From: RZYX01 sp036654375
GTDB taxonomy: Bacteria > Bacillota > Clostridia > Oscillospirales > Acutalibacteraceae
Direction of reading: 5' to 3'
DNA length: 64,000 nt
Assembly (NCBI GenBank): GCA_036654375.1
Contig: JAVVSD010000003.1
Coordinates: forward strand, 1 to 64,000
In this document: positions 7,481 to 15,951 of the stretch, one piece after another
How positions within the stretch are numbered: the stretch's first letter is position 1
Layout: the number at the start of each line of letters is the position of its first letter
Position numbers and translations under genes: made by a program
The notes under the pieces: model-generated
What the model saw: the letters and a program-made list of their open reading frames with translations, nothing else
What the model was told of the DNA's origin: nothing
The model's database searches: none

Positions 7481-8686
7481 ATGAAAGCAAGTGAAAGTAA
7501 CTCTCGCTACACCGGAAAAGTTCGTGAATGCACAAACTATGCAGTCAGAGGTATTAAAAATCTTTATAAAGACCCAGATTTAAAAACACGCCAAGCTTGT
7601 TCACAGGGTGAGGAAGATATTCAAAAATATTTTCAAGGTGAGCTTGAAAATTTCAGTGACAGTGTTGTTACTGAAACTTTTGACGCAGACATCTCGTCAA
7701 GCAAGATTACAAATATTTTCGTTTTTGTCTTTATGCTTTTATCCGCAGCCACAATGGTTGCCGCAAACTTTGTAAGCGAAGTTTTACTTTTTGCAAGCGT
7801 GGGTTTTTCAGTTTTGGCTCTTGCCTCCTTCTTTGGACTCTTTAAAAAACTTGCCAAGAAAAAGCAAAGCTCAAATATCATTGCAACAAGAAATGCACTT
7901 GGAGTAGCTACTCACAAAGTCGTTTTCTGTGCAAACACTGATTCGCCGTTTAAACGAGGTCTGTCAACAAGCGCTGAAAAGCTTGTTAATTTAATTGCAT
8001 TTGTTGGAATTATTTTTCAGCTTGCATATGATGCTTTAATTCTTTGCGATACCTATTACAATCTGTTCGACAATCCTGTCGCTTCTGCAATGCCCGTTAT
8101 TTCTTATATCCTTGTAGTTTTGGTTCCGTTTCCACTTGTTGCTTCATTTGCCATCAACACGCACTCTGGAACACCTGGCGTTGCAAACAATCTTTCTGGC
8201 TGTTTTGCCTGCCTTGGGGCAATGCGTTATCTCAACGAATTTGATTTAAAGCTTGATAACACCGATGTTTGCGTTGTTTTTACCGGAGCAAAAAATGCAG
8301 GTAATGCAGGTGCGAAAGCATATGCTAAAAAGCACGCAGAAAACGACAAAAAAATTGAAACCACTTTTATCTGTGTTGATACTCTTAAAGGTGTCAGCAG
8401 TCTTGGTGTTCAAGGTGGAACACTTAAAGGTGCAAAGCTTGTTAGACAGGCGGCTGAAAACGCAACAATAGCATTGACGGATGGCAATTCAAAGTTTTTA
8501 AAGGGTGATGCCTCAATTTTTGCTAAGGCAGGAATTACAAGTGCGACACTTACAACTCTTGGCTCTTCTGCACCCGATTTTTATTATACCGCGCTTGATA
8601 ATGTTGACAATATTGACATTAAGTCTACCGAATCCGCAATAAACATCTTGCTTGAAAGTGCCTATCTCATTGACGAAAAGAAATAA
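7481..8686 (+). CDS. Membrane M28-like peptidase homolog, probably inactive
   Basis: This 401-aa protein has two hydrophobic hairpins, near residues 75-120 and 160-225, followed by a C-terminal domain like M28 zinc aminopeptidases. The fold signature is visible in HSGTPGVANNLSG (H228) and in VVFTGAKNAGNAGAKAYAKKH (near 267). In active enzymes these read roughly DN-SG and FTGAEEAG. Here the metal-bridging Asp is Asn, and the catalytic Glu pair is K271-N272. It is therefore probably a non-catalytic relative, with a binding or regulatory role. ATG 7481 was chosen because AAAGGAGA sits at correct spacing; earlier in-frame ATGs overlap alr or abut the site. Confidence 0.7.
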   Translation: MKASESNSRYTGKVRECTNYAVRGIKNLYKDPDLKTRQACSQGEEDIQKYFQGELENFSDSVVTETFDADISSSKITNIFVFVFMLLSAATMVAANFVSEVLLFASVGFSVLALASFFGLFKKLAKKKQSSNIIATRNALGVATHKVVFCANTDSPFKRGLSTSAEKLVNLIAFVGIIFQLAYDALILCDTYYNLFDNPVASAMPVISYILVVLVPFPLVASFAINTHSGTPGVANNLSGCFACLGAMRYLNEFDLKLDNTDVCVVFTGAKNAGNAGAKAYAKKHAENDKKIETTFICVDTLKGVSSLGVQGGTLKGAKLVRQAAENATIALTDGNSKFLKGDASIFAKAGITSATLTTLGSSAPDFYYTALDNVDNIDIKSTESAINILLESAYLIDEKK

Positions 8687-8702
8687 TTTAATATAATAAT
8701 TT

Positions 8703-8757
8703 GCCACTTGTGGTAGCAAGGATTTTGTAAAATCCAGCTTATCCAAGTGGCTTTTTA
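8703..8757 (+). terminator. Structured terminator after the pseudopeptidase gene
   Basis: GCCACTTG (8703-8710) pairs with CAAGTGGC (8744-8751) and is followed by TTTTTAT. A second hairpin, GGATTTT-GT-AAAATCC, lies inside the loop. Confidence 0.75.
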
Positions 8758-8969
8758 TCTAAAACTTTAAGCTTGTCCGCTTTTTTGTTTTGGCAAAGTA
8801 CCGCAGTTAACTTGCCAAGTGAATAGTTCATTATCACTTACACATTCTGAAATAAAGCCTTGTAAATCTAATGCTTTTGAGCAGGCTAACAAAAGCGAAA
8901 CACAAAACCAAGCGCATTAAGCTTCCAGTTAGTTATGTCATAAACAAATAAGACCTCGTACATACAGCA

Positions 8970-9000
8970 AAAAAAGGTACAGAGCTTTTGCTCTGTACCT
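8970..9000 (-). terminator. Flagellin gene terminator
   Basis: A perfect 11-bp stem, AGGTACAGAGC / GCTCTGTACCT with an AAAA loop, precedes TTTTTTTG on the minus strand, 49 bp after the flagellin stop. Confidence 0.9.
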
Positions 9001-9048
9001 TTTAAGTTACTTAGAAGTTGTTCTAAATCATCTTTGTAATTTATAAAA

Positions 9049-10206
9049 TTACTGGAGAAGTTGAAGAACACTCTGTGGCATTGTGTTAGCCTGAGCAAGC
9101 ATAGCTGTTGATGCCTGATTAAGAATGTTATTCTTTGTCATCTGCATCATTTCTGCTGCCATATCAACATCGCGGATACGGCTTTCAGCTGATGTCAAGT
9201 TCTCTGCTGTTGTGCCAAGGTTATTAACTGTATGCTCTAAACGGTTCTGCATAGCACCGAGGTCAGCTCTCTGCATTGAAACAGTGTTGATAGCTGTGTC
9301 GATAGCTGCTATTGCTGTTGATGCATTATCCTGTGTATCGATAACTGCTGCTGTGATACCAAGGCTTGCAGAGTCCATTGTCTCTATATTAAGAGCAACT
9401 TGTCCCTTACTTGTGCCATCAGCACTGATTGTGAACTTAAGAGCATTAGCTGTTGATGTTCCAGGAGTTACAACAGAAGTAGTTTTATCTACGCCAAGTG
9501 TTGGTGTACCAGTTATTTTAATTGTTACGCCCTTCCACTTTGCTGCGTCATTCTGAGAAGCTGTGCCATCAACAACTGATACAAAGGTTTTGCCGTCGTC
9601 ACTTGCCTTAAATGTAACGCCTGTTGGTGGTGTTGTTGCTGCGGCACTAAGCTTTGTGCCGTCTGATGTTAATGTGATTGTGTCAGTATCTGCAAGCTTT
9701 CCGCCAGAAATAGCAACTGATACTGCTTTGTCGCCTGTAGCATTAGTAATTGCACCTGCTGCTACAGTTGCCTTTGTTCCACCCAATGAACCATCAAGAA
9801 GATTGATGCCATTGAAGTTTGTGGAACCAGCGATTCTGTCTATTTCACTCTTAAGAGCTGTCATTTCTTTGTTGAGAGCTTCACGGTCAACATCATTCTT
9901 ATATGTTCCGTTTGATGACTGAACAGCAAGTTCACGCATTCTTTGAAGAATGGAGTGAGTTTCCTGCAAGCCACCTTCTGCTGTCTGTACAAGAGAAATA
10001 GCATCGTTTGCATTCTTTGTTGCCTGATCGAGTCCGCGAATCTGTGCACGCATCTTTTCAGAAATTGCAAGACCAGCAGCATCGTCACCAGCACGGTTGA
10101 TACGATAGCCAGATGAAAGTTTCTCAAGGTTCTTAGAAAGAGCAGATGTGTTTGAACTTAACTGTCTGTGAGAGTTGAGTGCACTAATATTGTGTTGTAT
10201 ACGCAT
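9049..10206 (-). CDS. hag: Flagellin
   Basis: This 385-aa flagellin forms the filament after export through the flagellar channel. The conserved N-terminus MRIQHNISALNSHRQL and the following coiled region (about residues 1-145) match family D0/D1. So does the C-terminal 90 residues ending AMLAQANTMPQSVLQLLQ. The central region of about 150 residues is Thr/Ala/Lys-rich and variable, as usual for the exposed domain. It is monocistronic, with its own sigma-28 promoter, a long leader and a strong terminator. AAGGAGGA precedes ATG 10206. CsrA and FliW genes lie just upstream, which fits the known hag-CsrA-FliW control loop. Confidence 0.98.
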   Translation of the reverse strand: MRIQHNISALNSHRQLSSNTSALSKNLEKLSSGYRINRAGDDAAGLAISEKMRAQIRGLDQATKNANDAISLVQTAEGGLQETHSILQRMRELAVQSSNGTYKNDVDREALNKEMTALKSEIDRIAGSTNFNGINLLDGSLGGTKATVAAGAITNATGDKAVSVAISGGKLADTDTITLTSDGTKLSAAATTPPTGVTFKASDDGKTFVSVVDGTASQNDAAKWKGVTIKITGTPTLGVDKTTSVVTPGTSTANALKFTISADGTSKGQVALNIETMDSASLGITAAVIDTQDNASTAIAAIDTAINTVSMQRADLGAMQNRLEHTVNNLGTTAENLTSAESRIRDVDMAAEMMQMTKNNILNQASTAMLAQANTMPQSVLQLLQ

Positions 10207-10392
10207 AATATATCCTCCTTAATATATCCAGTCAGCAAACCTCCGGTTATCCGAATTATTAAATAATCTGCTGGTTGGTTGGTATGAAGCTTCCTTGCTC
10301 CATATTGCTTCTTTTGTGTTGCCTCCTAAAAATGCGCGCTGTTTTTAAGTTGCAACTCATAAATTCTGTAAAGCTTAACGCCTACATTTAAT
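10207..10392 (-). promoter_or_regulatory. Long flagellin leader with CsrA-type GGA hairpins
   Basis: The leader from the promoter to the start codon is about 180 nt. On the minus strand it contains AACC-GGA-GGTT (10238-10248), a hairpin with GGA in the loop. It also has GAGC-AAGGAA-GCTT (10287-10300), again with GGA in the loop. More unpaired GGA motifs lie at the ribosome binding site (10213-10220) and near 10321-10327. GGA in a small hairpin loop is the recognised CsrA target. csrA and fliW lie in the neighbouring operon. CsrA control is inferred, not shown. Confidence 0.7.
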
Positions 10393-10420
10393 ATATCTGC
10401 AATATTTCTATAAATATTTA
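10393..10420 (-). promoter_or_regulatory. Sigma-28 promoter of flagellin
   Basis: The minus strand reads TAAA, 16 bp, GCAGATAT. This has one mismatch to GCCGATAT and the same spacing as the flgM and fliD promoters in this window. Confidence 0.75.
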
Positions 10421-10511
10421 CTATATTAACACTTTTTTACTAATTTTTTAGATAATTTTAATTTTTTTATCTATTTATACTAAATATTATGACTTTTTTC
10501 AAACGCAAAGC

Positions 10512-10543
10512 AAAAAAATGATGCTTGGGAAAAACCAAGCATC
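10512..10543 (-). terminator. Terminator after csrA
   Basis: GATGCTTGG pairs with CCAAGCATC on the minus strand, followed by ATTTTTTTG, just beyond the csrA stop. Confidence 0.85.
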
Positions 10544-10549
10544 TCGATT

Positions 10550-10813
10550 TTACTTATTTAATTCATCGGAATTTTCAATGCTCTTCATAACCTTAGCCAT
10601 TGATTTGAATTTTTCAAGGCTCTTATCGTCAACCATTCGGCTGGCTTCAACATTTAGCTTCTTTGTTTCAAGAAGCTCTTTCCTCATAACAGGGATATCT
10701 TTTGGTGCATCTATACATATCTTAACCTTGTCACCGCTGACTTCCGACACGATTATTTCAATGTCTTTTCCAATTATTATGGATTCAGATGCTCTTCGTG
10801 TAATTACAAGCAC
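10550..10813 (-). CDS. csrA: Carbon storage regulator / translational repressor CsrA
   Basis: CsrA is a small RNA-binding dimer that blocks translation by binding GGA motifs; in Firmicutes its main target is flagellin mRNA. The 87-aa sequence begins (V)LVITRRASESIIIGKDIEI and contains APKDIPVMRKEL, both typical. It is longer than the usual 60-75 aa because of a C-terminal Lys/Ser/Glu-rich extension. The start is GTG 10813 behind AGGGGG with 8-bp spacing. It is the last gene of the flgM operon, 15 bp after fliW, and ends at a strong terminator. Confidence 0.95.
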   Translation of the reverse strand: MLVITRRASESIIIGKDIEIIVSEVSGDKVKICIDAPKDIPVMRKELLETKKLNVEASRMVDDKSLEKFKSMAKVMKSIENSDELNK

Positions 10814-10828
10814 AGATTTGACCCCCTA

Positions 10829-11257
10829 TTACTGTTCGCCAAACAATTTATATCTTATAGGATAATCGGAATTTTCCAAAATAAATTGTTTTGCACTATT
10901 TGTCTTTGCATTTATTATTATCGGACTTTTAAGATTTACTACAGTATCTTTTAAATCTTTTGGAATTACTGTTATTAGGAGGACTTTGAGGTCATCTCTG
11001 TTTTTGCAATCAAAAAAATCCATGTCCTTCTGTGACAGTTTTGCATCGTAGTTCTCAATAAATGCATAAGGGTCTATAACAACAAAAGACGGGAACTCTT
11101 CATCTATAGATTGAAGTGTCATTACAAATGGAACTTCTTGTTCCTGCAACAATACATAATCCTTGAACTTTTCAAATCCAGGTAACCCTTCCTTAAAGTG
11201 AATTATATCCTTTTGATTTATCTGCAAGTCTTTTAAATTATCATTTGTAATTTTCAT
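10829..11257 (-). CDS. fliW: Flagellar assembly factor FliW
   Basis: FliW (142 aa) binds flagellin or CsrA. When flagellin is exported, FliW is freed, sequesters CsrA, and flagellin translation rises. Family features are the opening beta strands followed by IHFKEGLPGFEKFKDYVLL near residues 20-38, and the C-terminal ENSDYPIRYKLF. AAAGGAAG precedes ATG 11257. It lies 13 bp after the DUF6470 gene and directly ahead of csrA, the usual pairing in Firmicutes. Confidence 0.95.
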   Translation of the reverse strand: MKITNDNLKDLQINQKDIIHFKEGLPGFEKFKDYVLLQEQEVPFVMTLQSIDEEFPSFVVIDPYAFIENYDAKLSQKDMDFFDCKNRDDLKVLLITVIPKDLKDTVVNLKSPIIINAKTNSAKQFILENSDYPIRYKLFGEQ

Positions 11258-11270
11258 TAAACATCTTCCT

Positions 11271-11798
11271 TTATTCTTCCACTATTTTCTCCTCATAATT
11301 GGGGTTTGAGCTTGGTGGAGCATAAATCATATCTCCGATATAGTCGATTAAAACATCCGGATACTGGCTAACTGTGTACTCAATGTTGCCTGGAGTGAAC
11401 TTTCTGTTCATACTTGATGTTCGATATTCAAATTTAAGCTGGTCCATTTTATATTGCATACTTAACTCGTTAAGATTTGCATTTGGACCATTGTGCGTTG
11501 ATAAATGTATTGTAGGATTTTGAACCACTTTGTGTTTAGGTGAAATGTCTTTATATGATGAAGAGCTATCAATCGTATGAGGCTCTCTGTTCACATCCGG
11601 AGTTCTGATAGGTGTCACATGAGGCCCTTTGCTTATTTCTATCTTATCCACTTTGTGCATACTTTCAATTTGTAGACCGCCTTTTTCTCGACTTATTTCA
11701 AGGCTCGCCTGAGATGAGTTTGAAACTTCAATTTTCATCGGCTGCGTTTCAAATTCAAGTTTAATTGGTATACATTTTATACTTAAAAGTTGCTCCAT
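11271..11798 (-). CDS. DUF6470 (YviE-like) flagellar operon protein
   Basis: This 175-aa protein opens with short beta-like strands, including KIEVSNSSQASLEISREKGG near residue 22, which fit the DUF6470 / B. subtilis YviE type of protein found between flgL and fliW. Here it holds exactly that position. The middle is Ser/Asn/His/Pro-rich and probably disordered. There is no signal peptide or membrane segment. TAGGAGTGA precedes ATG 11798. The function is unknown; the position suggests a role in late assembly or in the FlgL/FliW step. Confidence 0.7.
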   Translation of the reverse strand: MEQLLSIKCIPIKLEFETQPMKIEVSNSSQASLEISREKGGLQIESMHKVDKIEISKGPHVTPIRTPDVNREPHTIDSSSSYKDISPKHKVVQNPTIHLSTHNGPNANLNELSMQYKMDQLKFEYRTSSMNRKFTPGNIEYTVSQYPDVLIDYIGDMIYAPPSSNPNYEEKIVEE

Positions 11799-11865
11799 TT
11801 CACTTCACTCCTAACGATGCACACGCAAAACTTAATTTAAAGGGTATCGTTACAAGATGGTAATG

Positions 11866-13185
11866 CTATCTCATAAAATCGAGAAACGATGGCTGAATTA
11901 CTCTTGAGCCCATTGAAAGTGCAGCTTTATAAACATATTCTTGGAACTTAAAGTCCATTACTGCCTCATCCAAGTCAAGATACTCTGTTTCATTGATTTG
12001 AACGCTAAGGTTAAACGATGCGTCTTCAAGCCTTGTTTTGGAATTTGTCAAAAAGTTGCTTCGAACTCCAAGTTCTGTAATCTTTGAAAGAAGATTCGTT
12101 TCTTGCTTTTTTAGTGTTCCTGTAAACTCTGTTACTTTATCTATGGAGAAATTGTCTTTTTCGAGTTCAGTTGCAATATCTCCAAGAAGGTTGTATATAT
12201 TGTTTGGGTTGCCGTTAGCGTCCATGCCATAGCCCAAAAAAGAAATTGCTGGCATTGACACATTAAATGCACTCTGAGCATTAACATTCCCTTTGAAATC
12301 AACATTAAGTCCCATTCCAAGGTCAATAAAGACTTTTTCATTTGCAAGAGCTTTAAGGTCGACTGTATCTGATATTTTTGAAGTTGTTCCTGCCGTCACT
12401 TTATCTGCAAGGTTTCCAGAAACTGTAATTTTACTTAAGTCAACAGAAAGTGCTCCATTTATCTTTGCACCTCGAAGAGCATCTTGCAAATCCTTGCCTG
12501 TTGATCCATCTGCTAAATTTACTGTTATTGTTTTTGCACCAGCTTCAATGACTGCTGAGCCAAGTGGAACGGCATTGGCTGGGTCGTTGATTACATTTAT
12601 TGTGAAATCATTGAATTGCTGACCATTGTCTTTGCCAAAGCTAACTTTGAAATCGCCTGCATTGGTGACTGCACCATCTTCATTAACAAGCTTTCCTGTA
12701 TTAACATCTACACCTCTAAAAAGAAGGGTTCCGTCTTCCATAACTGTAAATGGTGGCTTTGTGTTGTCTGCGCCGCCAAAAACAAACTTATCACTATACT
12801 GTGCATTTGCACTTCCGACAATCGCGTCCATTGTCTTTCTTATTTTTGCTGCAATAATGTCGCGTTCTTCCTTGCCTGTTGTTGCTGTGATTGCCTGAAT
12901 AACATCACCTGAAGAAATCTCCTGAACATATGAATTGATTGTTCTCATGGAGGTTTCTGATGTGAGAAGCTGATTTTGTGCATTTTCAGTGTTGCTATGA
13001 TAGTATTCGTTTTCGTAGTATGAGCGTCTTAAACGAAAGGCTTTTGAGGCAGCAACCGGGTCCTCCGATACTTTGTCAAATTTGCGTAGCGTTGTTGCTC
13101 GGTTATTATAATAATCAAGTGAACTTATTGCTGAGTTTAAGTTTCTTGAGTACTTGCTTGTCATCATTCCGTTGGTAATTCTCAT
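11866..13185 (-). CDS. flgL: Hook-filament junction protein FlgL (HAP3)
   Basis: FlgL joins the FlgK ring to the first flagellins. The 439-aa protein has the flagellin-like N-terminus MRITNGMMTSKYSRNLN with a long coiled coil, and a C-terminal coiled segment near residues 375-435 that includes TEYLDLDEAVMDFKFQEYVY. This DLDEA region is characteristic of FlgL. The central insert (about 170-330) is variable and makes it longer than the B. subtilis protein. GGCGGGAA precedes ATG 13185. It follows flgK by 24 bp. Confidence 0.95.
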   Translation of the reverse strand: MRITNGMMTSKYSRNLNSAISSLDYYNNRATTLRKFDKVSEDPVAASKAFRLRRSYYENEYYHSNTENAQNQLLTSETSMRTINSYVQEISSGDVIQAITATTGKEERDIIAAKIRKTMDAIVGSANAQYSDKFVFGGADNTKPPFTVMEDGTLLFRGVDVNTGKLVNEDGAVTNAGDFKVSFGKDNGQQFNDFTINVINDPANAVPLGSAVIEAGAKTITVNLADGSTGKDLQDALRGAKINGALSVDLSKITVSGNLADKVTAGTTSKISDTVDLKALANEKVFIDLGMGLNVDFKGNVNAQSAFNVSMPAISFLGYGMDANGNPNNIYNLLGDIATELEKDNFSIDKVTEFTGTLKKQETNLLSKITELGVRSNFLTNSKTRLEDASFNLSVQINETEYLDLDEAVMDFKFQEYVYKAALSMGSRVIQPSFLDFMR

Positions 13186-13209
13186 AACTTTTCCCGCCTC
13201 TCATTAATA

Positions 13210-14787
13210 CTATCTGCCAACTACACCCATTCTTGTGACAATTGTTTCAAGTGCTTCATCAAGCGTTGTTAAAAATCTTGACGCTGCCGTAAGGGACTGA
13301 TTATACATAACAAGATTTATTCCCTCTTCGTCCAGACTGACGCCTGAAACTGATTGACGCTGGTATTCAACATCATGAATATTTGATTTGTTTGTATCGT
13401 GAATTCTTGTGTTTCCCTTTATCTGAAGGCCAAGGGTTGTCGCTATGTTTGAAACGCATTCTTGGAATGTGCCGTTAAACACTTGATTGCCACCTGCTGA
13501 ATCAAAATTAATGTCTGACTTAAACAGTGAAATCATGTATAAGATGTTTGAAGAGTCATCACTATTTTCAACTCCAGGTGTTGACGGCAATTTTGAATTG
13601 GTTATGTAGCTTCCAGAAGATTTTTCCCAACCTTCAGAAATTGCAATATTCGAAGCTTTTATTTGCTCCCCCACAACGCTTGACTCAAACAGAGGTTTGT
13701 TGTTGCCGGATGTGCTGTTTGCCTCGTTAAGGACTGTTGCAAATTTGTTTGCAATGGAGTCCATCATACCTTCATAGTAGCCTATGCCCTTTGTTGTGTT
13801 TGGTGGAGTGTCAAACTCACCTTTGCTGTTTAGCATTGTGAGATATCCTGAAAACACGCCACTTCTCAGCTGATCTGTCAGAACACCATTTGTAAGTGAG
13901 ATGCTTCCAAAATCACTGCTGTCGACAACGCTTCCGTTCGCTTCCGTAAGCACAATATCAAACTTGCCATTTACTCCCTGTGACACTTCAAACTGCCTAA
14001 ATTTATCATTGTTTATTAAATTGAACTTGTCACCATTTGAAGCAACAAAGTTAACCGAAAGCTCCTTTACAATAACGCCTGAGCCAACATCAACATCCTT
14101 TGTTATGACATCAAGGTTCACATATTGAGAAAGCTGGTCTATAAGAGTGTTCCTTTCATCAACAAGCTCAAGTGCAGGGTTGCCAGAAACATTGGCACTC
14201 TTAATTGCCTGATTAAGCTCTGCTATGCTTTGCATTGCAAGATTTGCGGATTTTACCGCTTGATCTGACAGCTGAGTTTGAGCTTGGTTCTTTACTTGAT
14301 TAAGCTCTGACGCACACTGGTGGAACAACTGAAGAATTGTTGTTGCTGAAGTTTTTACTATATTTTCAGTGACAGGATCCGATGGGTTTTCCGCAAGAGC
14401 CTGAAGCTGTTTTACAAAATCACCCAACTGGGTGTCAAAATCTGTGTTTGTTGCACTGTCAAAGATATATCCAAGGTCTGTAAATACATCACCTTTTGCA
14501 CCTGTTTCACCAAGCTTTGCACCCTCTACCCTGTATCTCATATCCAAGTATGGGTCACGCATCTGGCTTATTCCAGAAATTTTTACACCAGATCCAATAA
14601 ATCTTGATGGATCTGTTGAATAACGCATTGTGCCATTATACGACCCTGCGGCAAAGGAATCGACCCTTTGCCTTGTATATCCTATTGAGTTTGCATTCGT
14701 AATATTATTACCTGTTGTTTCAATGTTGCTTCTGGCGGCATCAAGCCCAGACCTTGCAACATAGAACCCTCCAAATGTAGACCTCAT
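13210..14787 (-). CDS. flgK: Hook-filament junction protein FlgK (HAP1)
   Basis: FlgK (525 aa) is the first hook-filament junction protein. The N-terminus has the rod/hook-family signature near residues 10-40, including NIETTGNNITNANSIGYTRQR. The C-terminus is helical and contains SGVSLDEEGINLVMYNQSL (near 475), the FlgK counterpart of the axial-protein C-terminal motif. TGGAGG precedes ATG 14787. It lies between flgN, its export chaperone, and flgL in the expected order. Confidence 0.96.
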   Translation of the reverse strand: MRSTFGGFYVARSGLDAARSNIETTGNNITNANSIGYTRQRVDSFAAGSYNGTMRYSTDPSRFIGSGVKISGISQMRDPYLDMRYRVEGAKLGETGAKGDVFTDLGYIFDSATNTDFDTQLGDFVKQLQALAENPSDPVTENIVKTSATTILQLFHQCASELNQVKNQAQTQLSDQAVKSANLAMQSIAELNQAIKSANVSGNPALELVDERNTLIDQLSQYVNLDVITKDVDVGSGVIVKELSVNFVASNGDKFNLINNDKFRQFEVSQGVNGKFDIVLTEANGSVVDSSDFGSISLTNGVLTDQLRSGVFSGYLTMLNSKGEFDTPPNTTKGIGYYEGMMDSIANKFATVLNEANSTSGNNKPLFESSVVGEQIKASNIAISEGWEKSSGSYITNSKLPSTPGVENSDDSSNILYMISLFKSDINFDSAGGNQVFNGTFQECVSNIATTLGLQIKGNTRIHDTNKSNIHDVEYQRQSVSGVSLDEEGINLVMYNQSLTAASRFLTTLDEALETIVTRMGVVGR

Positions 14788-14802
14788 AGTAAAACCTCCA
14801 GT

Positions 14803-15276
14803 TTAAACTTTGCGGGAAATAAAGTCTGTAAACTTCTTTTCACCTTTTGTAGGTCCTTTTTGCGACTTCTGTTTGCTCTCTTCCAACTGATTCAGTGTTT
14901 TTTCAATTTTATGAAGTCTTAATTCTATCATTGAATTGCACCTGTTATTAATTTCTTTAAGGTCAAGTATTGCTTCAGAAAGCTCTGAAAAGACCGAGTC
15001 CAATTGCTCTCTCATTTCTTCTGGTGCCTGTTTAATGACATCTCTCATCAACATATTTTCCAAACCAAGTTCCTTTAGGAATGCTTGGCGTTTAACTTCG
15101 AAGCCCCTGCATTTAAGAAGAAAAACCTCTTCATTCTTAACATGCTCATCCATAAGCTTTATTCTGTTGTTTGCAACATCGTCAAGCTTTTTAGTTTCAA
15201 AATTCAGAAATTCCTTGTAAAATACAAGGTAGTGGTGCATCATTTCATAAAATGATTTTGTCTGTTTACAATCCAT
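14803..15276 (-). CDS. flgN: Flagellar export chaperone FlgN
   Basis: FlgN-type proteins hold FlgK and FlgL before export. This 157-aa product is almost wholly helical and charged (coiled coil), as in the family, with a basic Lys-rich tail. Sequence similarity is weak in this family, so the call rests on size, helical character and position between flgM and flgK. The start was set at ATG 15276, 11 bp after GGAGG. An in-frame TTG at 15297 overlaps that ribosome binding site. Confidence 0.85.
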   Translation of the reverse strand: MDCKQTKSFYEMMHHYLVFYKEFLNFETKKLDDVANNRIKLMDEHVKNEEVFLLKCRGFEVKRQAFLKELGLENMLMRDVIKQAPEEMREQLDSVFSELSEAILDLKEINNRCNSMIELRLHKIEKTLNQLEESKQKSQKGPTKGEKKFTDFISRKV

Positions 15277-15315
15277 TTTTTGCTTTACCTCCGCCAATTC
15301 TCAGTCAAAAACAAA

Positions 15316-15678
15316 CTATGCTAATCTATCAAAATCAAGAAATGGCATAATGTTGTCTGCAACATCTTTTGGGTTTATTTGATATGTTCCAGCCCTTACT
15401 TGTGCCTTGATTTCTAAAAATTTGTTAACATCAGTGTGCGACTGTGAAAGCTCACGAACGAAATTTGACTTTTCGTTTTTAATTTCTTGTGAAAGTGCAA
15501 AATTATCTTGCACTGGTTTTGCAGGAATTTCATGGTTGCTTATTTCAAATGTATCCATACGGGTTGCATTGTTACGGTTCACAGACGAATTGCTGGATTC
15601 GGCACTTTTAACGGAGCTTACATTGCTTTTCCATACTCCCATTGTGTTTCCGTTTATTTTAAGATTGTCTGCTGTCAC
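15316..15678 (-). CDS. flgM: Anti-sigma-28 factor FlgM
   Basis: FlgM holds FliA inactive until the hook is finished and FlgM is exported. The N-terminal LKINGN near residue 5 and the C-terminal VRAGTYQINPKDVADNIM segment match the family's sigma-binding end. I chose GTG 15678 as start because AGGTG lies at good spacing and the protein then begins near the LKING motif. The frame stays open to 15744, but the upstream part overlaps the sigma-28 promoter at 15725-15752. The product is 120 aa, a little long for FlgM. It heads the flgM-to-csrA operon. Confidence 0.9.
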   Translation of the reverse strand: MTADNLKINGNTMGVWKSNVSSVKSAESSNSSVNRNNATRMDTFEISNHEIPAKPVQDNFALSQEIKNEKSNFVRELSQSHTDVNKFLEIKAQVRAGTYQINPKDVADNIMPFLDFDRLA

Positions 15679-15724
15679 GCAAAACACCTTCCCTTCCTTT
15701 ATTTTAGAAATACCCCTATTAATT

Positions 15725-15752
15725 ATATCGGCTAAAAATTGCAAAAGATTTA
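15725..15752 (-). promoter_or_regulatory. Sigma-28 promoter of the flgM operon
   Basis: The minus strand reads TAAA, 16 bp, GCCGATAT, a perfect match to the flagellar sigma consensus boxes. It lies about 50 bp before the flgM start. Confidence 0.9.
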
Positions 15753-15913
15753 TATTTTTTTATATTTCATATACAATAAGATTTAGCCATTATATAGTCT
15801 AAATATAAATATGTTTCACTAATAAATTTTGCCCACTAACAGCACTGCTAAAATCTATTTTTTTAACTTACTCCAACTTTAATTTTGAAATTAAAAAACT
15901 GCTTATATTTCAC

Positions 15914-15948
15914 AAAAAGTCACAGGACACAGCGCCTTTGTGGCTTTT
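15914..15948 (-). terminator. Probable terminator of the fliD operon
   Basis: AAAAGCCACA and TGTGACTTTT form a stem with one mismatch on the minus strand, with a U-rich end, just beyond the last fliD-operon gene. Confidence 0.6.
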
Positions 15949-15951
15949 AAT

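Noticed and set aside
8886..9098. Minus-strand frame after flagellin
   Set aside because: It overlaps the flagellin end in another frame and the terminator; there is no independent ribosome site.
9125..9922. Two plus-strand frames (about 143 and 119 aa) across flagellin
   Set aside because: They are antisense to the flagellin variable region. Their residue bias comes from the opposite strand's codon pattern.
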